A DNA stretch of 64,000 nucleotides, taken from positions 31,974,869 to 32,038,868 of the forward strand of contig CM023533.1 of the NCBI GenBank assembly GCA_013350335.1. Direction: 5' to 3'. Under the pieces are notes generated by a model, which worked only from the letters and a program-made list of their open reading frames with translations, made no database searches and was not told the DNA's origin. Below are positions 21,201 to 34,082 of the stretch, one piece after another (position 1 is the first letter of the stretch; each line of letters starts with the position of its first letter). This DNA comes from Chimonanthus salicifolius (Eukaryota; Streptophyta; Magnoliopsida; Laurales; Calycanthaceae). The translations under genes were made by a program, and so were the position numbers.

Positions 21201-24200
21201 TGGACATCTTCTGATTTTTTCTTTGCTGGGGTGACCTTTAAGAGGTTGTTTGTCTATGCCCTCAAGGAAAGCAATTCCATAAAAAAATCATGTTAGGGTT
21301 CTATTATATTATCCAACTAGTGTTATGAAATCCTGGCCTCATGTCGGGCTTGTGAAAATCTAATGTTTTGGCTGTTTGAGTCAAAATCTTTATTTTTATT
21401 GAAAATGAACAAAGCATTGTCTTGGTGAGTGAGGAAGACCTCCCTTTTTCTCAATATTTTCTATCCTCTATGGGAAATAGATTCTATAGAAGGAGAGGAA
21501 AACGTCACATTTCTTGTGGTCTAGGCAAAGAACCTATTTCATGGAAGAAGAAAGAAGTCTCATATTTCATGCTCTTTTATTTTTCATAGCTGGAAAATGA
21601 CGAATAGCCCCTTGGGCTTCCTCTTATAAATTCATTTATAATATTTTCAATACGTTACCTACTTGCCTTTCCTTCATTACCCAACTTTTAGCCCCATATA
21701 GCACTACATGCTTATAGAAATACTCTTTTAACTGACATGACACTCTTTTCAAACACAACCCTTGACTAGCTTGCTTACACTTAATCTAGCTTGTGTCCCT
21801 CTTAGCAATATCCAAATTAGATTCCATTTGGTTTTACATTTTCATCCAAGTACTGAATTTTTCACAAGGTGGTCCTAACTCATTTTTGGTTTTAATCAAT
21901 TGATCCCTCTTTACTCTCAAATTTACTGAACTTATATTCCACATATCATTGGTGTCCTACTAATTTTCAAACTATGGGCATAAAAATTTTGTGCCCACAA
22001 TTCCACTTTATTATTTAATAAACTTGTCTTATTAATTTTTACCGAATGATCTATATACAGTAAAACAACATAGATGAGGGAACATTATTTGGATTTCTAA
22101 TATTAAATTCTTTATAAGAATTGGATTTTCTAATATTAAGTTGTCTATAAGTAAAGCAAATGAGGTTTGGAGCACATATATTTGGTGGAACCGAATTCTA
22201 ACTAGGAATTGTTATCTTTCCACCATGGTATAAAAATTCAATTTTGACTCAACTAGAAAAATGGGTAACTTGAGCAACACTAGATTGGCCCTTGAGCTTT
22301 TGGGTTGACTTGGATGACTTGTCAAGTTAGGCTAAAAACTCGATTGAGTTGAGTAATTTAACTTGTATTGACCTAGGTGATAAGGAGTACATCGATTTTA
22401 AACCTTGAAACGAAGGGAATGAGAGAATGAAAAAAAAAAACTGGAGACTTACGGAGAACTATTGTCTCCTCAAGTTTTACTTGTTTGCACGTGTTTCCTT
22501 TCTTCTTACTCTTATTCTTTCTTTGTTGTGGGTGTTTTTTTCACCTTTCTCCTGTTTCTGCAATGTTTCCTTTCTCCCTCTCTCAAATTGGTTCTTTTCT
22601 TTACTTTTTCATTTTAGTTTTCAACTTGTTATTTTATTTTCTTAATTTCAAATTTTCTTTGTTTTCTATTTTGATTTTTATTTATTTATTTTTTCTTCTT
22701 CCTCATCTTTTACATTTCTTCTCTCTCTCTCTCTCTCTAATTTCTTTTGCCTTTCCGTTCTTCTCTTACTATTTGTTTTTCTTTTTATTTTTCCTTTTTT
22801 TATTTTTTCTTTTTATTCTTGCTGTTTTAATTTTTTTTTTTTTTATGTTTTATTACGTTTATATATATCCAATATATATTTTTTGTTCTTGAATCAAATG
22901 ATATTTTGAAGTTCATAAACCAAAACTAGAGTTCTTAAATTGAAGAATAAAAATAATCTTCCCCATGTCTTTTATTTTATTGATTTTCAATAGAATGTCA
23001 TTAAGCAACTTATTTTAAAATCAAAACCATGTCCTCTTAAGTGATTTTTCTGCAGGAAAATGTATTCCCATAACAAGGGGAGGGGGTATTTATCAAGAAC
23101 ATATGAATGAAGCACTCGATCGCTTGAGTGAAGGTGGCTGGGTAAATCCCTTTTAGTCCTGCAGTTCTTAATCCTTCAAATTCAATGAATTATTTTCTTA
23201 TTATTAATACTTTGGCCTTAACAATTCTAAAGCTCTTTATTGTTTTCCAAGAAGCAGCTACATACATTTCCAGAAGGAAAAGTTTCCCAAGACCATGCTT
23301 CTATTGGACGCTTAAAGTGGGGAACTGCAAGTCTCATTGCACGCTCTCCTATAACCCCAATAGTGTTGCCAATTGTACATTGTGGCTTTGAAAAGGTATC
23401 CAGTTCAATGTGCTTGGTTTCCCATTTCTGTATGTTTTGCTAAATCATGCATGTAATCACCGATCTGTTTCCATTACAAAAAAGAAAGAAATCGCCAATC
23501 CTTGTTTTTCATGTTCATTTTTGTCATGAGGGCTTATGAATTTTAATCCATGAAGATTAGCCTTCAACATGTTTGCTTGACCAAATGAATGGGATTCTTG
23601 TTCTTTTCTGAAATGTTGTTGAATCTAGAGGCAGTTCAAATTTACCAGAACACTAAGACTTTTTAGGGGTTGACTATATTTGTCTTTTTACTTTATATTA
23701 AAAAAAGGTCGACCAGTCAATTTGTGTTACTATTTATAGGATTTTCATATTATCTTCTATTTAACTGTGCATTGAATATAAGCCTCTTTTTTTTAATGTG
23801 AATGATTAGTAAGTTTTTCCCCTATAAAGAAACACATGGTGAGCAGGGGTTTTATTTTATATTGTTCATCTGAAATTACAGTAGAAGGGATCAATGTGGG
23901 AAGATCATTGAACACAAAATGAGTTGGATGCATATAACCGTCTTTTGGGTCCTATCAGGGATTGAAAACTGAAAGATGTACTTGAAAGCGTGGGCAATGG
24001 TTTTATCCCATCTATCAGTCAAGGAAACCTAGAAACCTCAATGGAAATAAGAAAAATCAATGGGTATTTGACATATGGACTTACTTTAAGCCTGGTACTC
24101 TCACCCTAGCACAATTTTGGTGCAAAGTTCTTACAAGTCAGTTAAAAACACATGCACACAAATGCCCCCTCACCCACACACACACACACACACAAAAGAA

Positions 24201-25524
24201 GAAGAAGATAGAATGTAACATCCTCAAGAAAAGAGCAAGGCTAGATGAAATTAACCCAGATACTAAAATCAAAGTGAAACTTGGACAAAGTTAAGTATGA
24301 TATTTTACGTTTGGTTTTTAAAGAAAAATTGGTATAAGCTTTCAAGCTTTTCAAGTTCAATGGATGATGCTATGTATGCATTTTAAGCACTTTCAGGTTT
24401 TCAGGGTTTACCAAACTTGTCCTCTAATCCTTTTTTTCTTTTATCTTTCAAAAAAGTTATCCTTCATTCCATCTTGGTTGAGGTTAGTCTGCTTTGCGAG
24501 CCTGGCCATGCTCCTAAACAAATGGGGTATGTGGATGAGAGGAACTTAAAATTTTGGGTGGGGGGGGGGGGATGGGTTGGGGTTTCCCTCCAAGGAGCAT
24601 CCTACTTTTACTCTTCTAGGTTTTTAGGCAACCCTATTTGGTTAAATTGAGGCGGAGAAATTGACAATCCTTGGAAAACAGACAGGTGGGTAACCTTTGG
24701 GTGTGATTTATTTTTGACCTAACCATGAGATGCATCTAAATATCCATGATTCATGTGCTAGAAATTAGAAATATATACTATTAGACAATGTATAAACAAA
24801 TAAATTTGTAGAACTACAATAACAAGGATACATTGTGCCCTCGATATGGCATGCACACATAGGTCAAAAGTTAACAAGGTATCTTTCAAAAAAAATGGTG
24901 CTATTGAGGTCTTGCAAATACTAACCTTAGTGCAAAACGGGGGTGAAACAAGACAAAATTGGGTTGGACATCCTTATGGCCAGCCAGGGTTTGGGGTGGT
25001 TTGGGTCTTGGGATGGTGAGGGTTGAAGCTAGGAAGGGAAAGAGAGAAAAAGAAGAGGAAAAGTAAGGAAAAAAAAAGAGTAAGGAAGGAGAGGATGAAA
25101 AGAAAACAGAAGAAAAAAGAAGGAAAAAAGAAATACCTTGCCTCACACAAGAGTTCTTTTATCTCACTCCAAGGGGAACAAAGGAGTCACTCTAATTTTG
25201 CCAAATGAGCTCTCAAAAAATTTTCTACACTCCATGCATTCATTCCTTGTATCATCCTTAGTAGCCTCTACAAAAGCATTTATAAACATAGAACTCTTAA
25301 CTTGAAGCCCTAAATCTAATACCATCCATCCATATACCATGAGATGTTTTAATTTCAACCATTACAGTCTACATAAAACCAAAATTGGCTAAGTCTCTCT
25401 CTCTCTCTCTCTCTTGGCCTGTAAAACCATTATCTCTCTCTAAGTAAAATAGAATACAATTTTCGTGACTCTACGATACTTTTTTTTGAAAGATAAACCC
25501 TATAATACTTGGCATGTATAACCA

Positions 25525-25572
<48 letters not shown>

Positions 25573-26977
25573 GTAAAATATAATACAATTTTCGTGACCC
25601 TGTGATACTTTTTTTTTTGAAAGATAAACCCTATAATACTTGGCATGTAAGACCATTATAACTTGCCGACAACTTGTTGAAATTGTGCAATCTTGGTCTC
25701 ATTTAGCTAATCCGTTGGGCTATCAATTGGCGCCCATCTCACAGCATTGTGATGCCATTTGATGCTGAAAAGTAAACCGCAAATAATGAAAAGAAGAAGA
25801 AGAGAGATTAAACTCCAAGATCGACTAGTTTTGCTAGCCTGGATCCCTTTGGAAGAAGTTAGAAGGTCATCATCTAGCCAAATTGAAGTGACAACTTGAC
25901 GTGACACTTCCATCTACATTGGCATTCCTGTCATCCTGACTCATTGACCTCAATCAATTTCTCTATCCCTTAAAGGAAACACAACTTGCCCGATTTCAGG
26001 GTGAGTTGGTTTCTTGATGGGACCACTTTCTTCTCTTTTAAGCTCATCCAAACAAGGTGAGTTGTGATCACCTGTAAGGGGTAGAGAAATCAGTCACACC
26101 CACGAGACACCTCTCCCTGTAAGTTGTGCTCTCCAGTGATTCTCAAGTTCACCACCCAATGTAACCAAACAAGGTGATTTAAAAACAGTAAAAACAGGGG
26201 GAGTACAAGTAGGGTGTTCCATACCTACAAGGAAACCCCTCTTTATTAAGTTCTCATCAAAATACACCCTTGATTACTGTGGTTCTTTCAAATTCTGAAG
26301 TTCACTTTGTTTTTGTCTATTCAGATGACTTGGTAGAGAAATCATTCACACCCACAAGAAACCTTGTTTTTAAGTCGTCCACATCAAAAGACACCCTTGA
26401 TTATTTTTTTTTAGCAGTAACAATGGTAATTCATTCAAGAATAAAAAGTACAAATACATCAAAACGGTCTAAAAGCAATCAAAATACACCCTTGATTTAC
26501 TATGGTTCTTTCAATAAATGCTGAAGTTACTTTGATTTTTATGTGTTTTATCTACAAATGACTTGGTTGTGAATTAGGGAACTGTATGCCAACAATCAAG
26601 AACATTCATCATAAAAAATGTATCTTGAATTGCTTATTGATTGTTTATATTCATTTTTATTTTCCTCTCCTCTGTATTTCCCTTTTTTTCAGGTTATGCC
26701 TGAGAAAATTTTCTTTGGCAGAAGGCCACCATTCCCTTTATGCAATAAAGAAATCAGAATTGTCATTGGAGATCCCATTGAATTTGATCTTCCGAGATTG
26801 AAGCAGACAGCAAAGTCCTTGTCCCCTGAATTGCGCTTCCCTAGTCGTGGGTGGCCTGAGAGTGCCCCTCATGGCCTTAGTGAGGCAGCACAGCAGTGGC
26901 TCTACACTAACATCTCAGATCGTATTCGAACTGTCATGGAGAACTTACGAGAGTTTGCTATCACAATGAAAAGCTGA
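13832..26977 (+). CDS. tafazzin-family phospholipid acyltransferase, five exons
   Basis: Exons are 13832-14040, 19035-19162, 23056-23141, 23258-23395 and 26693-26977. All introns are GT-AG and the joins keep frame, giving 281 residues. It belongs to the PlsC/tafazzin acyltransferases. NHMSTLDD (residues 66-73) is the catalytic HX4D motif (H67, D72), TRGGGIYQE is the second block, FPEG (145-148) the glycerophosphate-binding block, and PIVLPIVHCGF the last. Length and sequence fit the plant NAPE synthase/tafazzin-like protein (about 284 residues in Arabidopsis), which acylates lysophospholipids. Start 13832 (MGRTMEWAA) matches the family N-terminus; ATG 13817 would add five residues. Introns 1, 2 and 4 are 5.0, 3.9 and 3.3 kb, filled with LINE and repeat insertions. 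No coding lesion is seen. Whether the substrate is lysocardiolipin or lyso-PE cannot be told. Confidence 0.9.
15999..16889 (+). mobile_element. 5'-truncated L1 LINE in intron 1, with 18-bp TSD
   Basis: Flanked by perfect duplications AAGTTATAGTGTATAATT at 15981-15998 and 16890-16907. It ends in a short A-rich tail (about 16881-16889). It encodes WTIWKERNGMIFED, then an RNase H domain (KFNVDGAVRGKLGPTRIGG, NEMELRAIRTTL, IVEGNSTNAI), then THIPRSTNSIVDFLV in a shifted frame. The third catalytic residue, normally Asp in VEGDS, is Asn here, and a stop plus frameshift follow, so it is inactive. It shares the transcriptional orientation of the host gene. Confidence 0.85.
18187..18224. repeat. (CT)n microsatellite
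   Basis: An uninterrupted CT tract of about 38 bp beside the left end of an hAT-like element, in intron 1 of the acyltransferase gene. Confidence 0.9.
18230..18680. mobile_element. hAT-like MITE, GGTGGCAA termini
   Basis: The left end reads TGCAGGTGGCAAGTTTTGACC. The right end, inverted, reads TAGAGGTGGCAATGGGTC. These are the TAGRGGTGGCAA-type termini of plant hAT MITEs, followed by GACCCGACC-rich flanks. No 8-bp duplication survives next to the CT microsatellite on the left. It lies in intron 1 of the acyltransferase gene. Confidence 0.45.
20378..21123 (+). mobile_element. 5'-truncated L1 LINE in intron 2, with 14-bp TSD
   Basis: Perfect flanking duplications CCATCTTGTCTTCT lie at 20364-20377 and 21124-21137. 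The element ends GATAAAAAAAAAGG-like at 21123. It encodes a zf-RVT segment (ACPLCLHASEDVNHLFIHCP, FSSAIW) followed by frameshifted tail sequence. A short internal repeat of AAGTCATTCTAC flanks an A-run near 20430-20460. Orientation is the same as the host gene. Confidence 0.85.
21600..21960 (-). mobile_element. RTE-type LINE remnant (C-terminal part)
   Basis: Minus-strand translation gives KEYFYKHVVLYGAKSWVMKE, resembling the YGAECW block near the C-terminus of plant RTE reverse transcriptases, with stops around it. It is short and degenerate, and lies in intron 2 of the acyltransferase gene. Confidence 0.4.
25380..25665 (+). repeat. two tandem units with expanded CT tracts
   Basis: The block ACCATTATCTCTCTC, AGTAAAAT, ACAATTTTCGTGAC, GAAAGATAAACCCTATAA, ACTTGGCATGTA occurs twice in tandem (from about 25427 and 25523). 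The CT tract is short in the first unit and about 42 bp in the second (25528-25569). It lies in intron 4 of the acyltransferase gene. Confidence 0.75.
26255..26530 (+). repeat. partial duplication split by a poly(T) insert
   Basis: The words AAATACACCCTTGATTACTG and GGTTCTTTCAA occur at about 26260 and again at about 26480. A third partial copy near 26388 is followed by a T-run and about 70 bp of unrelated DNA, suggesting a small antisense LINE tail insertion. It lies in intron 4 of the acyltransferase gene. Confidence 0.4.
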
Positions 26978-29900
26978 GGGTATTAGGTACATTTTTTGGA
27001 TCTTATTCTGGAATACAGACTGTGCAATTACAATCTTTGTTGTGATAACCGGCATATTGATATCATTATTTTTGGAGAATCTTTAGTTTTTTTTGGTCAT
27101 TCTAAATGCCTTGTCGATTCTATTACTAGGTTAAGCTATTCATGCTTAGCTTTAATTTAGAGGGTTGTAATCAAATGATTAAATTTCATCAATGGATATT
27201 CAGACTTTTAAATGCTGTTAAAAAAGAAACATTTGACATTTATATTCTATTTGAAGTATTGATATTTAAATTCCATTTGAAGAGCCATTTTCAGCTCAAA
27301 ATATAGGATCAAGGTAGATTGATGGGATAAACGACTATGATGATGATGAATATAGGATCAGGGTTTGGAAGGGTAAGAAGCTGTATACCATTCTTGCTAA
27401 AAGCACAAGCACGTAGGTTCATCCTCAGTATCAACATTTGGTGTTCCAATGGGTCATTTTATGGCTTATATAGATTTTGGGCCTACAAAGGGTGTCATCA
27501 TATGATGTTGCAGGTGGACCTTTTGGTCAAACCGATAGTTAAATTAGTTCCGTACTTGGGAATTTTGGACCCGAGGTGGAGAACCCATATTTGATGAAGT
27601 TTGATTCATAATAGTTGAGTTTGATTCGTAATAGTTGTATCAGGTCTTCAACATCTGCTTGTCATTGATTGAGAAAACATGGCACCCAGTGGAGGCTCAT
27701 AATTGAGAGAAGTTAATTTGATTTGCATCGAAATATAGTCAATATTTTGTTGATATATATTTAAATTTCTAATTTTTTTATATCGAATTTTGGCTGATAT
27801 TTGTATCTAAGCTAATGACCCTTCCACTGACTCTACATCAATGCCCTAACAGCTGCCGGAAGCACCTAATTGAGAGGTGATCAAAAGACCTAGGGCTGCA
27901 GTTGGATGAGGGGTAAATTTTGCAAGAGTTATCCCCCATACTATGAATACTATGATGTTTTACCCTTACCCTTCCATTACCCGTTACCTCCATTATCCCC
28001 ATCCAAATGCAGTTCTACCTTCTTTAAATTGGTAGCTGACTGAAGAACACTGGTGCCTCCCTGGACCTACTTTACTGCTGCTGTCTTTGAACCTGGTTTT
28101 CTTAGTATACTGACTGAGAAGAAAATCATTTATGATAACTTTAATTTTTATAAAGTTTCAATGATTTTAAAATATTTTTAATTTTAAAAATTTGCACCTT
28201 ATTGTATGTGACGAGTTTATTGGAAATGAGTAGAATTGAAAAGAAAATAATTTTCACTGCAATAATGAAGCAACCTACTTTATTCTTCCTAAATTTTGAT
28301 GACTTGAATTGTTTCTTTTTCATTAAACTTTTTTACTCTTTTCTAGAGCTCACTTTGCTCCAATTTGATGGGTGGGTTGGAATTGTCTAAATATACATAT
28401 GAGATTTGAAAAAATCACTTTGATTACTCAATTTTGAAAATATTAGATTATTCTTTTAATTTTTAATTTTTTGTGGATTTAAAAATATTATGTGATCCAC
28501 AAGAAGAAATGTGATTGGAATGGTGTATGATTGAACATGAGTCTATTATAAATTATCTTGATTAAAATTAAGCTAGTATGTTTATTTAGCCCTTAATCTG
28601 ATAATTTTTTTTTTTTAATGAAGGTATGATATATTCCACTCAAAGAAGATACAAAAAAGCCAAATGGAAGCACAATAGAAATCGCAAGCTAGGCACAACA
28701 GATAAAAGGGCTCCACCCTTTTAACCATTAAGGGTTCTCAAGGATCACAGACCGGTACCATGTGGTCCCAAAGGACTCCACCCTTTTAACCAAGATGAGT
28801 TGCACCTGTATCCAATTCAACCCTAGATCCAATTTTTATAGTCTAATGAATATTGATCCAACTCAATGAATTACGTAAGAGAATCACTTTGAAAGAAAAT
28901 ATTCAATAGTCAATATAATTCATATCATACTTAAATATTCAAATTTCATTCAATGAATATAAGATATTAGATGAATGATTTAGAAATTTAAAATTTTAAT
29001 TATTTAAACTGAAAAATTCAATACCCACTATACAAAAACAAAATTACATAAAAATTTAAAATAAATATAAAAATCCATGCATGGCGATCTCATCGTTTGT
29101 CTCTCACTTTTTTTTTTTAAAAAAAAAATTCTCCTCTTGTGTACCGATCACAATTTAGTGGAAGATCTCAAAGCTTAAAGAACAATATGTAATGATACAG
29201 TTTTATAGACTAGTAGGGCATATTATTTTGACTTATAAAATGGTCAATGGAAAAATGTCTGAAGTTGCCGGTTTTATTTTAACATAGCAGTATATTTTAA
29301 TTATTAAAAACACCATCTGCACTTCTCTCTTCACTCAATTAGAGCCTTTAATTTTTCATTTTTATTTTTATACTTTATTTGAAACTACACTGCATGATAG
29401 TATTCAATTGTATGCCTCTGCAAAGCTAGGACAAAGGACTTGTAAAATATCTTGTCAAATCTAAGCATTCGTTGTATATTCAAACATGATGGGATTCGAG
29501 CTAAAAACTGAATATCGGCCTATACGATATGTATCAATTTTTGAGGGCCAATATCGATAGTGTCGGTGGAAATTTGCTTTTTTTAAAAAGGCTGATATCA
29601 GCCTAATTTTTTTTATTTAAAATAAAAGGCCAGTTTCGGCCTAATATTTTGTTTTTTAAATTCCATTTTTTTACATAAATGCCAATATCGGCCAACATTG
29701 TATTTTAATTCCAGATTTTTTTTAAAAAAATAGGCCAATATCAGCCCAATATTGAATTTTTAATTTCCAAACACATTTATTTAAATGATATCATATTTGT
29801 AGAGGATTATCTAGCATTTAATTCTGAAATTTGCTTTCTTATTTGGAGATGATTCAACGTTAATGGCAATTAATTTCAATCAGCGTTAACTGAAAGAGAC

Positions 29901-30636
29901 AAGTTGGAATCAAGATTTGACTGAATCAAAATTAATTAGTTGCAGGGAAGAAAATTGACGATATTTTTCATGTAAATAAGAGATATTTTAGGAGATAATT
30001 GGGTATCAATAGTGCAATTGGGAGATGATTAATAGTTATCGGCTGTGTAACTAGAGATAATTAAAAGAGTGAATTTTAGCAAAATATTCTGATATTTTGT
30101 TATTTGTTATTAATAATTTTATAATGTTTACGATTCTAATATTTTTTATTTCTTCTTTACTAACATGAAAACAAATCATAAACATTTAATAAACAAATAA
30201 TAAAGATTCATTTAATGATCACTTAAAAATTTTCTACAATTTTTTTTGTAATTTTTCATCATTTTTCTGAAAACATTCGAAATTTTTGAGTTTATAACTT
30301 AAAAACAATATTTGAACATGTAAATGACCGATATTTAATGAAAATCATGAAGCCCATAGTTTTCTTCATTTTCTGTAATTTTTTTGATTTTTTTTGAAAA
30401 AAATAAAAATCAGAGGAGAGCCAATATCACAGGTTATCAAATCTCAATCACATTCAAAATATGGTGGGTTAGGTGAGTAGGTTTTGATGTTAGTATTGTC
30501 AATGGTGTACAAATTTCAAAGGATTATCTGTCCTCAAATTAACTGGAGCCAAAAATAAAAAATAATCAATTATGGCCCCTGGGCATTTTTCCTAGAAACA
30601 AAGGACATGGCCAAATTAACACCAGTGCCCAAGGCA
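26978..30636. other. 3.6-kb intergenic region, repeats only
   Basis: It lies between two convergent genes. Contents: a short tandem duplication of TTTGATTCATAATAGTTGAG (27602-27638), a poly(T) tract at 28603-28616 followed by what looks like an antisense retroelement tail, and a cluster of ATCGGCC/GGCCAATATC words at 29509-29760 related to the hAT-like MITE family but without definable ends. No gene is seen. Confidence 0.5.
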
Positions 30637-31928
30637 TCAATAAAATGGAAGCTTGCATTTACTTACAGAATGATGCCTGCCAAAACTAATAGCAGGGCCA
30701 TCTGATGGTGGCAGCAGCAGTTCTTGGTTGTACTTAACAGACATAAGACACAGCCCATGGGGTGGAGCTGACACGGCAAACCTTGCAAGTTCTCGGCGAT
30801 CCCGGGTTGCTAAGATTTGGGGGACAACATCAGGAGGAAGTGCTTCTCTTCCAATTTGAATCAACAGAGCTACCTGCAGTATGAAACAAAGTTGCTCAGA
30901 ATGGTTGCGACCAAATAAATAGTGTAATTAGAGTTTAAACAAAATAGGTATATCTGATGGTGCATCCAACAAGCCTATTTCTGCAATGCCTCTCAACATT
31001 CACAGCACAGTATTTTAATCCAAACCATAACTTTCATTGGGTTAACCTAAGGGATGGATCATATGAATTTTCAATCCACCAACCCCACGATGAATCTAGA
31101 GGTAAATTTTGATAGTACGAGATCTAGATCTTTGGGTGTGGTGCAGTTTTAATTGTTAAAAAAACATAGCTATAAGTGCAGACAATAAAATGTAATCAAA
31201 AGAAGAAGAAGAATGTGCAGACAATAAACCAAGAAGATCCACCAAATATTGATGATGCTGGTGTTGATCCAGATCTTCAGAAACAGATCTGAATAACAGG
31301 AGTGTAAACAAAAGTCTCCATCTCCAGCTTAGATTTCACAAACCATGTTGAACTCAATCGCTACAAGATGCTTGTCAGTGCTGAGAAGAAACTATGAAAT
31401 GGGTTTTCAACCCAATTTTCTTCTCTCATTCAAAAACACGAAAGACCATCACCCTCTCATCCACTACATACATTTTATATAGATTCATATAAACAAAAAA
31501 GGGAAGTGATCCAACCACATCTTAACATACCTCTCAAAGCTATTTCATGAAAATATTTGATAACAAATTGCTACTCTACAACTCTTAAGATAATAATAAT
31601 ATTCTTAATAAAGAAATAGAATATTAAAAACAATTAAAAACATAGAAGAGTGGACCTGACAAATCAATCTCGTACAAGCTATGAATGAAGTGGGGCTCAA
31701 CAGTGTTTTGGGGCTGCTTGCCTAGCCTCCTGTGGAGGTTGTTTGCCTGCACCTTTTTGAGTACTGCCTTGTCTTGAGCACTCATGTGCACTACTTCGAG
31801 AAAAAATTGCCATTGGTCTAGCACTTAAATGGACCAGTCCTACTATGCCCTGTCTAGTTTTGAGTTTCATGTGCATAGGACCTGCATTTGTATTTGTGCA
31901 TGTTTGTTTGCGTATGTGTGTGCGTGTG

Positions 31929-31929
<1 letters not shown>

Positions 31930-31968
<39 letters not shown>
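31930..31968. repeat. (GA)n microsatellite
   Basis: A GA tract of about 39 bp in intron 5 of the TruA-type gene, preceded by a GT-rich stretch. Confidence 0.9.
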
Positions 31969-31971
<3 letters not shown>

Positions 31972-33599
31972 TTTGTATGTGTGTACTAGACAAATTAAAT
32001 ATTTAATGTCACAAGCTCATCCTACAAATTGTTTAAACCCAACCTTTCGAGCATTTGTACAGAGTTACTTTAGTAGGCTCTATTTCCTTGACAATGATTA
32101 CCTCTTTTTTCATGGATCTTAAACAGTTTTTTATGTTTCCATACTAGCCACAATTTTTACATTTAGGATAAGCTTATACAACAGTCCTAACAAGTTATTG
32201 GCAATTAAGTCTCCCAGATATACCAACAGGTTTTGTACATGCATCATCATCACCTAAGGCATTTTTCCAATCTATTCGCAGTTTTCTTTTTGAGTCCTAC
32301 ATCTGTAGGAACCCTGTCGAAAATCTTTGGGGCTTAAATTTTCAGTTGAACTTTGCATATCTGGGTCAAAGCCAAGAAGCACAGCAGCAAAATAATTTAG
32401 GAAAAGGAAATGCACTGAGATATACAAATTGAAGACAATGTTGCATTCAAATGAATATCCTTAACATGCAGGTGAACTGGCCAAGCATGGTAAAGTACCT
32501 TAGTTGTCATGTCCCCCCAGCGAGTTGGGTATGACATCACCAGTTCAACTAGGTCAGGTATTAAATAACTTGAATTTGTTGAGCACTGACTGTTAATAAT
32601 ATTAAAAAGAACTCTGACACATGATTTACCATGTTGCGCACTTGTCTGTACAAAAAGCCAGAGCCTTCAACCTCAAGCTGCAAAACAGGACCCTGGACAA
32701 CAGTAAGAGTATCAGCTCAAATACCTGTGATCTATCATATAGAACAATGGTACACAACCAAATTTCAGTGATGCAAGCATTCCACAGATCGAATAGACAA
32801 GTAAAATGGATGAAAGCCTGCAATCAATTACTTAGCTAAGACTAGGAACTATTAATTTATATTGAGCTCAATAAATACCATTTCAACAACGTCAAAGCGA
32901 AAAATATCCTTTACAGGGTTTCGCAATTGATTGTCACGTGATACATTGGTAAAAGCACAGAAGTCATGCTTTCCAATGAAGTGCTTCGCAGCTTCCCTCA
33001 TTGCATCAGCTATTGAGAATATAAGCACAGTGGCATGTGTAGAGCCGCTGGAATGGATCCATGAGAGGGCCACTATATATCTTGTAATGGTAAACCTTGC
33101 TTATTGTAGAAAAACTGAGCATGGAACTCAGGTTGTACAGCACCAATCTCTCTCACTCGGATTTCAGGAAGGAAGAAGGCCATTTAGTGCTGCATGAAGA
33201 TTGTCCAAGGTATCATAGGAGAAAGGCGTAACAAAATGTGCCACCTGAAATATTAACAGTCATATAAGATCATAATGTCATAGATCTTATGGTACTAAAA
33301 CATGAAGATAACAGAAAGACGGAATACACATGGCATTGATCTTCCTCAGCCCTAGGAACTGAAAATGTCAAGGCTGAGAAATTGTGATCAATACCACTAC
33401 AAGGTTCACTAGATGAGTGATTAGATTATCCAAAGGTAAGACTCACCTGGACTTTCCTGACCAGAGAAAGGATGTTATTGCTCTCAATGGAACATCATAT
33501 GATAGCTTTAACTTAACAATATGGAACATCTCATGGATTCCAAATAAAATAACAGAACCACCAATTTAAATAACCCGTTATCTGGATAGTCCAAATCCT

Positions 33600-34082
33600 C
33601 CCCTCATTTTGGATTCTAATAGATATGTGGACAGATTTTGAGTCTATTCAAGAGCTGATGAAGAATTCTGTGGAGAACTATAATACTAGCTGGATCGTGG
33701 GAGACATGGGGAAAGAAAATTAGTGTTTTTCTTTAAGAAATAAATAGAAGAATCTTTTTAGAAGAAGCTAAACCAAGTTTTCTGTTTTTGGTACAAATAA
33801 AATGGGTTTGATTGAAAACAAGATTGAAGAGACAATCTTCTTCAGGATCAGCACCAGAATTGGATGGAGATTGGGGCATTGGACTTCATTAATTGCTTCT
33901 TGCTAGTAATAGAACTTGAATGGTCTAGCAGATCCTTAACCAATGTCACATGTTATATACTGCATTGCATGAGTCAAAGGTAACCCCTACCATTCGTCAT
34001 GTTTTGGTGGATTGCCTTAGTGGAACTGTCATGTACTTCCATTTTCTTGCATAAATTTTGTAATTCCTAAAAAAAAAAAAAA
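33600..34082 (+). mobile_element. probable LINE 3' end with poly(A) tail
   Basis: A plus-strand segment ending in a 13-base A-run at about 34070-34082, preceded by TTGTAATTCCT, an L1-like 3' end. No coding domain or clear target duplication was identified. It lies antisense in intron 3 of the TruA-type gene. Confidence 0.35.

Noticed and set aside
22427..22892. Two overlapping Phe/Leu/Ser-rich open frames (72 and 135 aa)
   Set aside because: The tract is pyrimidine-rich and lies inside intron 2 of the acyltransferase gene. The frames are compositional artefacts.
24901..25208. Lys/Arg/Glu-rich frame and its antisense
   Set aside because: A purine-rich intronic tract with no domain.
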